In this document: positions 10,546-22,664 of the stretch, one piece after another
Position numbering within the stretch: the stretch's first letter is position 1
Layout: every line of letters begins with the position of its first letter
Assembly (NCBI RefSeq): GCF_905475395.1
Contig: NC_058342.1
Span: 33,376,140 to 33,440,139 of the forward strand
Length of the DNA stretch: 64,000 bases
From: Chrysoperla carnea
Taxonomy: Eukaryota > Arthropoda > Insecta > Neuroptera > Chrysopidae
Direction: 5' to 3'
The notes under the pieces: generated by a model
Told to the model about the DNA's origin: nothing
Seen by the model: only the letters and a program-made list of their open reading frames with translations
Databases searched by the model: none
Program-made: the position numbers and the translations under genes

Positions 10546-10771
10546 ATCCATGTAAATTATCCGAACTTTAATTAAATTAATCTTGAGTTAGAAACGGTCA
10601 ATCGACTTCAAATTTTCATGGTAGTTGTATTATAATATCCTTAAAAAGTTTACAAAAACAGCCTTAAGGAGAGGCGCTATTAAAATATTAACCACAACCG
10701 CTGTGTACCCTCGTCGCTACCCAGGTTTCATAAATGAGACTCAAAATTGATACTCAATCAAAACTTAATTA
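10546..10771. other. short gap between the LINE remnant and Rpn7
   Basis: AT-rich. Includes 'tttcataaatgagactcaa' near 10727, shared with repeat G. No gene. Confidence 0.4.
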
Positions 10772-10777
10772 TTTATT
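10772..10777 (-). terminator. candidate poly(A) signal of Rpn7
   Basis: AATAAA on the minus strand, 86 bases past the Rpn7 stop codon. It is the nearest canonical signal. Confidence 0.5.
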
Positions 10778-10862
10778 TGTGTAAAATGATCATACATACA
10801 ATTAATTCAATTTATAGTAAAACTTTGTTAATCAAAAAAAAAAAGGTAAAAAAATATTTAAT

Positions 10863-13800
10863 TTAAATATTAATAACACGAGATAATTTCTGTACTCGAT
10901 TGATAAGTAGATCACCTTGTTTGACCAACGTTTGGTACTGTGAGTTCTTACGATCGGGTCGATTCGTTTCAACGACCCCACCAACACGATCAATTTTACA
11001 GTGTAAACGTCCAGCTGATATAAATCGTGATAATTCCCTGGAAAGAAAAACATTCATAAATTAGATATTTCTAGGTGCCAGAAATTCTCTGACTTCCATG
11101 CAAACTCTGAATTTGAAATTCTTCTATTCGAAAAATATAGAAATCTCTATTTGGGTCATATTCTGACAATAATCGAGGTAATATAATTAAAGAATGAGCA
11201 AAAGGTCTGATCCGATTTTTACGGAATAATCAAATATGTAAAATTAGTTGATTTTTTTTTTAATCTAATAGTTGATCAAAACCGTTCGATAATCGTCAAA
11301 CTTATTGAATATATATAATAAGGACATGAAACCTCCTTTGCCGAGCTAGAAGAACCCGTCACTGAATTTACGGCGCCTATCTGGCGTAGCATACTTTGTA
11401 TTGAGCATCAGGCTGTCTGTCTCTCGAACGAAAGAAATAAAAGACAGCCTGATGCGCAGTACAAAGTACGCAATGAGATAGGTGCCCTATTTCCTGCTAC
11501 CCTTTCTATGTTCTTGCCTGTTCATTATACTCGTATGACATTTGTTTCTCCTACAGTGCCATCTACAACTCCTAAACCGAAAGGCAGCTGTCATGGCCTC
11601 CTCGCTTCAATCATTAAATGGCGCTATTACCTTAGATCTAACAAATTTAATACTTACTCATCAACATAATTAACAGAGACTCCAAACGCATCTGCCATGT
11701 ACTGTAATGTTAACGATCGATACGATTCCAAAAGTTGTGAGTATGCAAGAACACGCATTTCTCGTACATAGTATCGATAATGCGGGAAAAACAGGTGATC
11801 ATGTCGTAATTGTTTTTCCACAATTGCTGAAAAGAACAAATATTGTTAGAAAAAATGAAGTAAAGAATCAATCGAATCGTTTTTACAAAATAATTCCCGA
11901 TTTTTTTTTGTTAATAATAATAATAAACATAAAAAGGGTACCGAAAATGGATTTCTAGCACTTAGACCAAGGGGGTCCTTTGTACCCTCTTTGAGAACAA
12001 CCGAGACGAAACTTTTCCGGGTAAGATATGCTGTCGGGGACTCTGTCGAGGCCAGATGACACGACATCTTCGCCGTAATTTCTCCCAGGAATGATGGATC
12101 CAAGGTTTCGGGCCCAAAAATTCTAAACCTGACGCTCTGTAGGTTTCTACAGCTGCAAATAACATGTACAGGCCCTACAAATGTACAGGATGTCAACATC
12201 CTTCTTAACTGAGCTTTTCGCATGCCCTATGCAAAGTCCCAGTAATCAAAAAGGACTTGTCGTAGCCATTCCTTGATTCGATAAATTACGGAACATCCAG
12301 CTATGGGAATGGCAGGCTCAGGAAAAAGAGGGCGTTTGACACAACTCCTTTCGTGCCGATGAGTCTGATGCTTCGTTCCTTTTAACGCCAGAGTGATTCG
12401 GAACCCAGATCAGCCTGACTGTTATTTAGTTCGTCGAAACATTCATAGATTATCCTGTTTGCATCTTGACACCTCAGGGACCCGAAGAGCGGCTTGATTA
12501 TTTAAAAAGGTGCGGATATGTACCCCCCTGTAACTTTTCGTAGAAGATTTTTGAAAACCGAAAAGAAAAACCGTCGCATATTGATAAAAAGGAATCGATT
12601 CCTTTGTTCTAGGACCATAAACCACCACATCAGTTAGATCTCCGACACTTGACCCACCCGTATAAAGATATGATCCCGAGAGGGGAATTTTACTGGTTTG
12701 TGACCACTTACGAATAAAACAATTGAAGAAACTGAGTTTGTACTTACCAAGATTTTTAAAGAAATCAGCATATTGACATTGATACAATGAGAATAAATAA
12801 TCCTTGACATCCGAGTTGGTATGTAGAACTTCTAGAATTTCGGATCCTTTAATAATTTTATCCCGTAGCTCGTTCCGTGGTAAACTAATCATTGAAACGT
12901 AAACTGTGTAACGGACAAATGTGTTATAATCCATAAGCTCATATGATGTAAATGTGCTCACTGTATCCAAAAATAATTGGGCAGCTGTTTTGAAATCACG
13001 TACAGCAATACAATATAAACCTTGGTACACTTTTAAACGATTACGACGATCCCAATCACCACCTTCTTCGATTAATCTATAAAAAAAAAAATAATCGTAC
13101 TTAAGTTTAAGTCATAATGAATTTTAGTTGAATGGCAGTTCAGGCGCGTTGACCCCTAGATTTTCAGGCTCAATGAAAAGCTCACTCTACTCCATAACTG
13201 GTAATCGATAAATGAACACACTAAATTAGAAAGTTGTTATTTATTAAAAAAGTAACATTTTTTGTTCGAAACAAAAACGGACTGAAAAGTTTTACCCAAA
13301 ATTGTTTTTTCGTATCAAAATTGTTATTTCGTATAGTTATTTCTGCGAAATCGAGGTACTCTTCGAAAAAACTTTTCCAATAAATCCAAGAAAAGTGATT
13401 TCTTTTTCTTTAAAATCTAGATTTTTGCTATCAATTACTCTCAAAACTATTCGGTTTACAAAACAATGTTTCAAACAAAAAAAGTTTACGTATTTATAGA
13501 GAACAACTTTCTAATTTAAAGCATTCATCTAATGTTTGTCAGTTATGAATCAGAGTGAGCTGTTAAATTGAAGCTGAAAACTTAGATCGAATTCGATACC
13601 GATATAAAATGTGAGGCATTGAAACTATCATTTTTCTTTTGAAGCAATTTCCTCGATTAAATTTATTTATCAAGTTTCAAGCATATGTCAACTTAAAAAA
13701 GAAGACACCCTATATAATAAATTTGAATATAGAGGGTCGAAAAAAATTATATTTGTTTGACTGCTATGTGTCTGTCTGTCTGCCCGTGATATCGTAGCGC

Positions 13801-14906
13801 CTAAACGGATGAAACGATTTTGATATTTTTTGTTTCGTTTGAAAGGTAATTTAATGGGGAGTGTTATAAGTGTGATTTTAGGATTCCGTACTCGTAACAA
13901 CTAAAAAAATAGGCGATGATCCTCAAAATCGGTTTCGTTTAAGGGAGAAGGCTCTAAGGAAAAGGGTAATTTAATGGAGAGTGTTCTTAGATACGTTCCA
14001 AGTGCGAGTTTAAGATTCCGTACCCCGGAATTTTTTGGGGATTTTTTGAAGTCATTTTTTGGAATAGAGGGCCGCTGTTGGTGTTCAAATATAGCGAAAA
14101 ACCAATAAAAAAATGTTTGCTAAAATAACAAAGTTGCCTTAAAATTCACGTTCGTGTAACGATCGATAAATTTTACGACCCTTTTACCCCATCCTGAAAT
14201 GATTTTAAAACGTATAACTTACGATTTAGCTTTATCAATATTTCTTGTAATTAAATCATGATCGATGTAAAATAATCCAATACGAATATTGTGGAAGACA
14301 ATGTCCAAGCGATGCCCCAATGATACAGTTTTCTCATAGGTCTTACGAAATGCGGCTACAGATGCATCCTTATCGCCAATTCGACATAAATATTCAGCTT
14401 TCTTTAAATTTGCCTCACGAACCTAAGAACAAAAAAAAAAATATATGAAAACGTGAATAAAAACGCCGGCATTCAACGGTTAAAGCTTCTGAAATATTCT
14501 TACCTCCATTTCACCTAAATTTTGCTCAGCATCTTCGATTGCATCATCTAATTCTTTGATTTTATTTGCATTGACTTCAGATGTAGTTTTATAAAATTTT
14601 TCATCAAAATTCCAACCTAAATCTGTGCATACTTCTTTGTAAAATGGGGCCATATCTAACACAAAAAACCATATTTTTTATTAATTGAAATGATTTCGAA
14701 TTCTGGAACAAAATAAAAGGACGTTAAAACTTACTTTCCGCTACAATCGCTTTGTATAATTTTTCTTCCAATTGTCGTTTTTCTTCGATCCGTTGTTTAT
14801 CTTCAGCATTTCGATATTCTGGTAAACTTAATAAGAACTTTGTTTGGGCTAAATCAAAATTTGGATTCTTTTCCAAGCCGTCTTCTTCTAAATTTTCCAA
14901 AGGCAT
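10863..14906 (-). CDS. Rpn7: 26S proteasome regulatory subunit Rpn7 / PSMD6
   Basis: Six coding exons on the minus strand: 14906-14735, 14655-14504, 14422-14223, 13076-12748, 11826-11658 and 11037-10863. All introns are GT-AG, and five donors read GTAAG. They join to 1197 nt, a 398-residue protein; the human orthologue is 389. The N terminus [15 protein letters not shown] matches the family. Conserved blocks include [40 protein letters not shown] and the C-terminal PCI region ([42 protein letters not shown]). Rpn7 is a lid subunit of the 19S particle and helps place the Rpn11 deubiquitinase. It lies head to head with NDUFB5. Introns 3-5 (1146, 921 and 620 bp) have been invaded by repeats; introns 1-2 are about 80 bp. 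The gene looks intact. Confidence 0.95.
11372..11487. repeat. long hairpin in Rpn7 intron 5
   Basis: A left arm of about 46 nt ('ggcgcctatctggcgtagca...caggctgtct') pairs with a right arm ('agacagcctgatgcgcagta...gataggtgccc') around a loop of about 23 nt. Mismatches are few and scattered. It looks like a foldback transposon end pair or a MITE, but a structured RNA in the intron is possible. Confidence 0.6.
11936..12235 (-). mobile_element. LINE 3' fragment in Rpn7 intron 4
   Basis: On the minus strand one frame reads [17 protein letters not shown], then [11 protein letters not shown]. This resembles the Cys/His C-terminal motif and tail of Jockey/I-like LINE ORF2 proteins. A 3'UTR-like stretch follows ('acccccttggtctaagtgct'). 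Related copies lie at 258-450 and 25560-25915. It is 5'-truncated and dead. Confidence 0.55.
13155..13595. mobile_element. inverted-repeat (MITE-like) element in Rpn7 intron 3
   Basis: A perfect 16-bp inner inverted repeat is formed by 'aaattagaaagttgtt' (13222-13237) and 'aacaactttctaattt' (13501-13516). Outward from it, imperfect pairing continues through 'agctcactct'/'agagtgagct' and 'ttttcaggctcaat'/'attgaagctgaaaa'. This gives arms of about 80 bp around about 440 bp in total. No protein is encoded. A single arm-like piece, 'taaattagaaagttg', occurs at about 2522. Confidence 0.55.
13740..14040. repeat. dispersed repeat with internal duplication in Rpn7 intron 3
   Basis: Begins around 'tgtctgtctgtctgcccgtg'. 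It holds two copies about 120 bp apart of 'ggtaatttaatggrgagtgtt' followed by 'attccgta' (13844 and 13964). The style (tandem 'tctg', then 'gatgaaacgattttgat') is familiar from insect transposon tails, but I cannot name the family. Confidence 0.45.
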
Positions 14907-16285
14907 TTTGAGTTTTTTATTTTAGTTTAACTTTACCGTATTCAAATAAACAGACTAGTCAAGAGTCACTCAAATGAACAAATCAACTTTTCATGTCATC
15001 TAATTTTTACAAGTCACTATTTCATTTTTACTATTTGTCAGAGTCTAAAATACTTCAAATATGTTGCTACTTTCATATCTATTAATTTATTTACTCACTC
15101 ATACTAATGTCAAAAAAAAAGCTTTCAGTTTCTTTGAAGTAAAAGCGCCAATTTTAAAAAATAAAGCCTCCCAAAAATAGAATCTCCATTTCACCTAAAG
15201 TTTCTATCCATTTTCTTCCATTTCACCTAAACTAGCTGAAAGAAAACTTTTGTAGGGACTTGAGACTTCACTTCTAAAGTTTAAATATTACTTTATTAAT
15301 GATAAAATAGAAATCATTTTATTGTTTTTGTATATTTTCTTGCTAATGAATACCGCAATATTTGTATTGTAATTTGATAGAAACAACGATTAAAAAAAAT
15401 TAGATTCTTGAAAGAATCCATGGATACTTATTTTCAACTTTTCGATACATCTAGATCATAATATTGTATCGAGACAATGGGTTCACTGAAATGGGCATGA
15501 TCGTACCAAATTGATGTCTTTCGAGGGCATACTATTTGTCTACGCTCGATTGAAACTGTCAAGGACATGTATTTTTATTTTTTTCATGGTTGAGGAGCAT
15601 AGTAGATCTTTTGACAATATATTATCCGTTGAACCATTCAGACTTGACAGTTATGTGTGGGTGATGATATCAAAACCTCTAATCACCAGAGAGTTAGCTG
15701 TAGAAGCTATTATAGAGACGAATACAAAATTTATCTTGCAAGTAATCTCGATAGAGAAGCTATGAGTTTTCTGTACTCATACACTCTCATTATTGTTTAT
15801 AAGAGCACCTTCCATCAAGAGACATTTCAGTTTCCAGATGGCAAATTATTCAAAAGCAGAGTACAGAGTGTCTATTTTCTAAAGGTGTAGGGGCTAGGGA
15901 TTCAACTGTAGTACCTCTCTCGTTATATTATAACTATAGTGTTCCACCAGCAAGTTGTTTAGAATAGGGACATTTTCGATTATAACAAATAGTAATGAAC
16001 AAAATAAATAAATATGAAAAATATATTTTTGAAAATAAAAAATTATTAATAATTGCGGTGAAAAATGAAGGAAAATTTATGTTCAATTAAAAAATGAGAA
16101 AATTTTTCTCTTTTTTTCACGTTTTTTTTTAGTATTGGCAATTCTGAAAGCGGCATGCAGACTTCAGCATATTGAAACTGAAGTGAAGTAATCTCTCCTT
16201 CAAATCAAAAATACTGTTCTAAATGTCATAAAAAAATTAACACAACCTTACAATAAAAATTTATTTTCAATAGTTATTTGACAAA
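14907..16285. promoter_or_regulatory. divergent intergenic region between Rpn7 and NDUFB5
   Basis: The 1.38-kb space separates two start codons facing away from each other, so both promoters must lie within it or in unseen upstream exons. No clear TATA box was found. 'tccatttcacctaaa' near 15185 and 15216 repeats part of Rpn7 exon 2 (14506-14520). The middle (15480-15895) is less AT-rich and has overlapping open frames (15511-15765 and 15657-15890) without recognisable domains. Confidence 0.4.
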
Positions 16286-18976
16286 ATGAGCGTAATTAGT
16301 TGTTTATTTCGTCAAATAATTACTAAAAATCCACAAATAATTAACAATGGTCTTAAAAGTTCCAAAAATGGTAAATAACCAACAAAAATCATAAAATTCT
16401 TTAGGGGGTACATATTTAAATTACGTAAGGGGACTTTGATTTGTTTTAGCTATTGCTGTTCGACAGATGAGTGACCATGGACCACGGTTATTTGTAATTA
16501 CACCAAGTCGCTGGCAATGGATTAAATTTAAAGATTTGTTCCATTATTATATTCTGGTAACGATTTTTACAATTTTTTAATACGATTATCGTTCTTTCGA
16601 TTCCAAGTTTTGACAGTTTAAATTTAGAATAAAAATATATACAAGTAGTCGAGTTAATTGTATAAATATTGTGTATATACAGAATATTATTAAGACAATT
16701 CAAATGTTTGGATCTGCCTCAGAGCGAATTTGTCTGAAACAAAGCGAACTCCAAAGATGAGGGAAGTATCACTGACACGAATTTTCAATAACTTGGAATT
16801 TCTGACTTAAATATTTCGATAAGGATATTTAGACACTGATCCATGGGTTGACCATGTCATTAATTGGGTCGCGTTAGCACGGATTTGCGAATTTTTTGGT
16901 TAACACTATGATTGTGTTCATTCACTGATTCTCGGGTTGGTCATGCCGTTGATGGAATCGAGTAAAAAGACATAGAGTAAGCGAATGGACTGAGTGTTCC
17001 CTGTTCAGCTGTTTAGTAAATACGGGAAAGAAACTATGAGAGAGATAAAGCGAATGTAATAATAAATAATAATAATGGGGGTTTAACCTCCGTTTCTCTG
17101 ACATATACGCCTATAACAGAGGCCACCCACATCATTATTTGTTAATCTTTATTTATTAAATTACAAACATATTTACAATTACATTTTTGATGTGGGTGGA
17201 GTCGGTTACTTCGTTCTTATCCCAAGGACGACAATGTGATCAATTCTACACTCCCATTAATTATAAATTGCTCACACTGCCGCTGCCTGGATTCGTACCC
17301 GCAACCTAAGTCTAAATAGTCCAACGTTCTAAAACTAGCGCCTTAGACCGCTCGGCCATTTAGGCTCTGAGCAATAAAATAAAGCGAATGTACGGCCAGT
17401 AGTCATCTCTAGAGTTTCTATAGACCTATGGATAAGAGACAGGTATTGGCAACACAGTCGCTTTGCCTCTTTCTACAGAGCGATCAATTTTGTGTGAGTA
17501 TTGCTCAGTCCATTTTGTATGTCTTTGGGTCGAGTTAACATAGATCTGTGGGCTTTTTAGTTAATCCTGTGATTTCGTTCATTCACTAACCTAGATTTGG
17601 CCATGCCATTAATGGAATCGAGTTGGCATGGCTCTCAGGGTTTTTGTGGCTAACCAAAGAAATCTGTCAAAAACTGGATATCCAACGATTTATAATCTCT
17701 CCGTCAAATTTTATTCTAAAATTATAATTTATATTTTTTTTTAGGTTGGAGCAATTCCCGTTCTCGGGGTTGTTACGTATGCCAATGTTTTTATTGGGCC
17801 AGCTCAATTAACTGAAATACCTGCCGATTATACACCAAAACACTGGGAATATCATAAAGTATGTATTTCTATATATACTTCGTTCACTGAAATATCGTTT
17901 TCAAAAATCATTTTAAATAAGAACAAGTGTAAACAAACAATTGACTGAGTTAATTGTTGAAATACTTTGTACTACGTTTAAAAAAATACTACAGTTATGA
18001 CGGGCCATTCGCCACTTTTGAAATGAATAAATTTTGGAAAGTATGCTCTAGAATTTTATTCCGTTTTTGATTCAAGACCTTTAATTGAAGCTACCTGCAA
18101 ATTTTCAACTCCCTATCTTTTATAGTTTTGGGAGAAAATGGACACTAAAATTTTGTTCTAATTTGCGCCCTCGCGGGTAAACAAAAGTTGTTTATTTTCT
18201 ACAGTTAAGGAACATTTTTTAATCTAAAACTTTTGTTCCATCTTTAACGGTTCACAAGACTCAACTGACCTATGTTGCTTCTTTATGAACTCAAAGTCAC
18301 TTTTTAGGTCCTGAACTCATTTCAGCTTGAGATCTCTTCGTTTTTGAGCTATCGTGTCGACGGACGGACGGACAGACAACAGAAAATGGACTAATTCGGT
18401 GATTTTATGAACACTTATAATAAATTTTGTTCGTATCATCAATATTTCTAAGCGTTACAAACTTGGGACTAAAATTAGTATACCTTGATATACATTTCAT
18501 ATACACAGAGTATAAAAACGATATTTGAATGAAATAATTAAAAAAAAAAATGTTTCAAGAGATAATTTGGATAATTAAAATTTTTTGGTTACAGCATCCG
18601 ATTACAAGATTTTTAGCTCGATATGTGTTCCCAAATCCTCAACAGGAATACGAGAAATTAATGCATCTACTCTATGAAGAACATGAAACTGCTTTAATTA
18701 GGTAAAACGATCAAAATCAAACACTAAAATTCTCTGAATTTTTTAGAATCTCCAAATTTCTGAGTTTTCGGGGTCGATAGCCACTCTGATTTTATGATTG
18801 GGTTTAAATATCGTTTGTTTTTTGTTTTGTTTTGCAGAAAATTAGAAAAAGATGTACGTGCAAAGATGGCTGAACGCAATGATTATCAAGCATATTATTA
18901 TAGACCTGGTATTGCAAAATATCATCGTGCCTCTAGAGAAGCTGCCGATTATTTGAAATCAATCCGTGGTGATTAA
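16286..18976 (+). CDS. NDUFB5: NADH dehydrogenase 1 beta subcomplex subunit 5 (SGDH), mitochondrial complex I
   Basis: Five exons: 16286-16370, 16450-16556, 17745-17858, 18595-18701 and 18838-18976, all with GT-AG introns. They join to 183 residues; human NDUFB5 is 189. The N terminus (MSVISCLFRQIITKNPQ) is basic and suits a mitochondrial targeting peptide. Family blocks are HGPRLFVITPSRW, then one membrane segment (VGAIPVLGVVTYANVFIG), the signature LTEIPADYTPKHWEYHKHPI and a C-terminal helix with an arginine/tyrosine-rich end. It is an accessory single-pass subunit of the inner-membrane arm of complex I. It is transcribed away from Rpn7. Introns 2 and 3 hold a SINE and a family B repeat, yet the splice sites are intact. 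It looks functional. Confidence 0.93.
17059..17378 (-). mobile_element. full-length tRNA-headed SINE in NDUFB5 intron 2, with target duplication
   Basis: On the minus strand: tRNA-like head (A box 'tggccgagcggtctaaggcg'), B-box-like 'ggtacgaatcc', body with 'gtgggtggcctctgttatag', 'ggaggttaaac' and an ATT-rich tail. A 14-bp direct repeat, 'ataaagcgaatgta', flanks it at 17045-17058 and 17379-17392, which marks insertion by target-primed reverse transcription. This is the clearest copy for setting the element's ends. Confidence 0.85.
17920..18522 (+). repeat. dispersed repeat family B in NDUFB5 intron 3
   Basis: Starts 'aacaagtgtaaacaaacaat', then 'tgactgagttaattgttgaa'. It contains 'cggacggacggacagacaac' and ends 'tataccttgatatacatttc', then 'agtataaaa'. 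Nine copies occur in the window; this copy is missing the microsatellite-like part near the 5' end. Confidence 0.7.
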
Positions 18977-19064
18977 TTTTCAAATCACTTCCAATACAAC
19001 AAATACTTTGTTCAAATTTAGTAAATATATTAGTTAAGTTGTAAAGTGCTACGATTCTACGAAA

Positions 19065-19070
19065 AATAAA
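19065..19070 (+). terminator. poly(A) signal of NDUFB5
   Basis: AATAAA 89 bases past the stop codon. Confidence 0.65.
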
Positions 19071-19319
19071 ACAAATTTTAATTTAAATACACGTTTTTTT
19101 TTATTTCAATTCCTAAATTTTAGTTCCAAGCATGAAATAGTTCCTGCCAAGTGAATTTTTGATGAATTCGAAGGTAATATAATAGGCTTTTTGTCCACTA
19201 AGAATAAATCGTCTGGCTCTTGGTATTTGAGCTCCTGGGGTGATTTCTAACCATTTTTATATTTAAACTTATGCCTCACATAGGCTGGAGCCGAGATTGT
19301 TAATTAGGGGACTTCTCAT

Positions 19320-20280
19320 TGCGCAAATTTGTGATCAAAATTAACCTAGCTCTAATAGGTCTCAAGAATTTGGAGTCCTGGTCCCGAAGTTAAGCATATA
19401 AATGATAGCTAGCGAAAAACTGACATCGCAGCTGAAAAGAATGACCCAAAATTAGTGGATTTCAAAAAAAATTCCAATAAGATCAGATCAAATTTGCCTG
19501 TATTATCAAAAAAATCGAATTTTTTAACTTTATGACGTCATCAAAATCCAAAAATTTAATTTTGCTTTATCAGATCCAAATTTTATCCAATTTTGATAAA
19601 TCAAGTATGTAATACTACTAAATTTGGGTCATACTTTTCAAATTTGTGGTCAAAATTAACCTTGCTATAATAGATTTCAAGAATTTGGAGTCCTGGTCCC
19701 GAAATTAAGCCCATTAATGATAGCTAGCAAAAAACTGACATCAAAGCTGAAAAGTTCGATCCAAAATTAGTGGGTTTCAAAAAAAATTCCAATAAAATCG
19801 GATCAAATATGCCTCTGTTATCAAAAAAATTGATCTTTTTAACTTCATGACGTCATCAAAATCCAAAAAATTTAATTTTTCTCTATCTTTCCCAAATTTT
19901 ACCCAATTTTGATAAACCAAATATGGAATCCTACTAAATTTGGGTCATACTTTTCAAATTTGTGGTCAAAATTAACCTTGCTATAATAGATTTCAAGAAT
20001 TTGGAGTCCTGGTCCCGAAATTAAGCCCATAAATGATAGCTAGCAAAAAACTGACATCAAAGTTGAAAAGTTCGAGCCAAAATTAGTGGGTTTCAAAAAA
20101 AATTCCAATAAAATCGGATCAAATATGCCTCCGTTATCAAAAAAATTGAATTTTTTAACTTCACGACGTCATCAAAATCCTAAAAGTTTAATTTTGCTCT
20201 ATCTTTCCCAAATTTTACCCAATTTTGATAAACCAAGTATGTAATCCTACTAAATTTGAGTTATACTTTTCAAATTTATG
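19320..20280 (+). repeat. satellite block, three units of about 315 bp
   Basis: The phrase 'tggagtcctggtcccgaa' recurs at 19371, 19686 and 20002, a period of 315-316 bp. Each unit also holds 'tgatagctagc', 'aaaaactgacatc' and 'aaaattccaataa'. The first two hold the palindrome 'atgacgtcat' (19532 and 19847); the third has a one-base change (acgacgtcat). The same unit forms a second block at 51098-52145. Non-coding. Confidence 0.85.
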
Positions 20281-22664
20281 ATTATGGTGGGTGCCTCTTT
20301 TGCCAAGCCCTAGTTACGGACCTGCTGAGACTGAATGCATTACTAAGAGGGAAGTCAAACTGAAATTTTGCATTTAACCTTCCTGTGGCCGAAGGTCTCT
20401 TTGAATTGTCAAATATCGTTCAGCGAAGCGGGCAGATACAGTCTAATTTTGACTACAAAATTTTTTTTAATTCTTGACTGCTAGAATTTAGTTTATTTTA
20501 GGAAGCAGAGGTTTAAATAGAAGTGTCATACTAATACATATATATAGAGGTTCTGTGATGCGCAATTTTGCAATGATTCCATCTTTTATATGGATTTTTT
20601 ATAAATCAATTTTTTAATAGTTTCATTTTTAACGGATTTATTTATTGTGTTACAGTTTTTTGATACCTAAATTTTGCTGCAAAGATTAGAAGTTCGATTT
20701 TTGATCAGATATTTATTATTATAAAATTTCATTGCTGGTGATTATCGGCAACATTGGATTACATTCCGATTTTTTTTGAAATAACCTAAATAATTAAAAA
20801 TTGACAAATTAGTTCATAATATGAAGCTGATTCGTTTCCACAATTTAGCTGAGGAAAATATTATATTAATTAAATAGTTAAAGCTAAATTTAAATAAAAA
20901 ATTGGTTGATCACTATACTCTCAGAGATGGTATGTTGAAGTTCAATGTATATAATACTACTGAAAGAACATTAAATTTGTCTTCAGTAGGGTCTTAACTG
21001 ATCCACACTGTAGTATATGATGATATAGGGAAATGAATCATTAGTGATTATAACCCACTCATCAGCTATCGATAACTATCGCCGATACTGATGATGATCT
21101 GATTACTACAGTAAACTTCTGAAGATCAATAAATTTATTCAAAAATTTCTGAAGCCAGCCGTATTTATTAGTACCGATCGTAGCAAATTTTCGTTTTGTC
21201 CATTCTTATTTCCCTTATTCCATTAGTAAAATCCATTGTACACATCCCTCAGGTTAAAACAATGACATTTATCGACGTCGACCACGGTCGATGTACATTT
21301 TAAGTTTATCCAAATACATTATCATACTTTTGAATACAAACAAGCTTAATAATGCTTACAGTATTTTGTCAAGGCAATTTTGAATAAAAGGGCTTGATTT
21401 TGCTTATATGAAGTTAGAATAAGTCTAAATCATTTCGGAAATAATTAGGAGTTAGGGGGGGGTTCTAATTCTTCGTCTACATTCATGAAGTTATAAGAAA
21501 ATTCATCATCAAAGTTGAAAATAAGGTACAAATAATTCCAACCACAAGTCCAAACTTCCTTTGACGCTCATACTACCTTAAAAATTGTTGAGCATTGATA
21601 GTACACGTGGCGCTAAGCATATGGTCATGCTATAAGCTAATGTTTTTTGTTTGTATACATGCAATAATAAAATTTGTTTTGCATATCGATTAAAAAGCAA
21701 ATCGGATGTAATCGTTCTAGGGTTGCCAACTGCAAAATTCTTCAAATATGGTGAATATGGTTTGCTTCCACAGAAAAAATTAGCTTTTGTGAATTCAGGT
21801 TGTGTGGGGAAAGAGAAGCGAAGGTGGGGTCTTCAAGTATAACAGAAATATAAGGTAGAATTCTGCATTTTAAGCGAATTTCTTGGTAATGAATTGACAT
21901 ACAGACATGTTTGAATAGCCATGGTAGGAAATTTAACGCTCTACAAAAAAGGTTAGGGCTGGTTTTACCGTAGTACGTTAGGGGAAAACGTCATTAGGGA
22001 AAAACTGGAGGAAGGTAGAAAATTTTGCAATTTTCCACCCCTCCTATTTTTGTACAGGGTCCAAAACTTGAGAAAATGTTAACTAATCATCCCTGAACAA
22101 TATCCCAAAGTTTCATTAACTTCGGACCATTTTCTATCTGAGACTATCTGTCGACGGTACTTGGATACTTTAATAATTTAATAAATTATAGAGAAAAAAC
22201 CCAAAATTGGAGAGATGGCAACCCTAAATCATCGTTTGTTTAATAAAAATACACGCGTACGCAGTATTAATTATTCAATTGAAGAGCATTGTTTCTGGCA
22301 TGCCGTCAGCTGTGATGCGATGCCGCATGATTTAGGAGTGAGCGATGAGCGATCAACGATGAGACCCCCATGTTATTTAGCGTGTATCAAAATAAATTGA
22401 TTGAATTAATTTATATTAAATAATAAATTAATAACTAGATTAGATAATATGTGAATTAATCAACAATCAACATTCACAACATACGAGTACTGAGTTGTGA
22501 GTACGACAAATGTGAAATTAGAAAATCCTTGAAGAAATCACCTGATTCATTAATTCAATATATTTGGAATTACAAAAATATTACAGAGTCTCACAACAAA
22601 AGTATGGCTATTGGAAAAAATAATATTTCTCAAAATCCGAAATAAAATTTTTTTCTCGATCCAT
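20281..22664. other. non-coding stretch between NDUFB5 and ACLY, left part
   Basis: No supported gene. A piece at about 21360-21450 ('ggcttgattttgcttatatg') resembles 48490-48560, and 21490-21530 echoes the element E core. Short open frames (21651-21842, 22215-22400) have no recognisable motif. Confidence 0.45.

Noticed and set aside
12443-12747. Continuation of the Rpn7 exon 4 frame past 12748
   Set aside because: A GTAAGT donor at 12747 and clean resumption of the Rpn7 protein at 11826 show this part is intron read-through.
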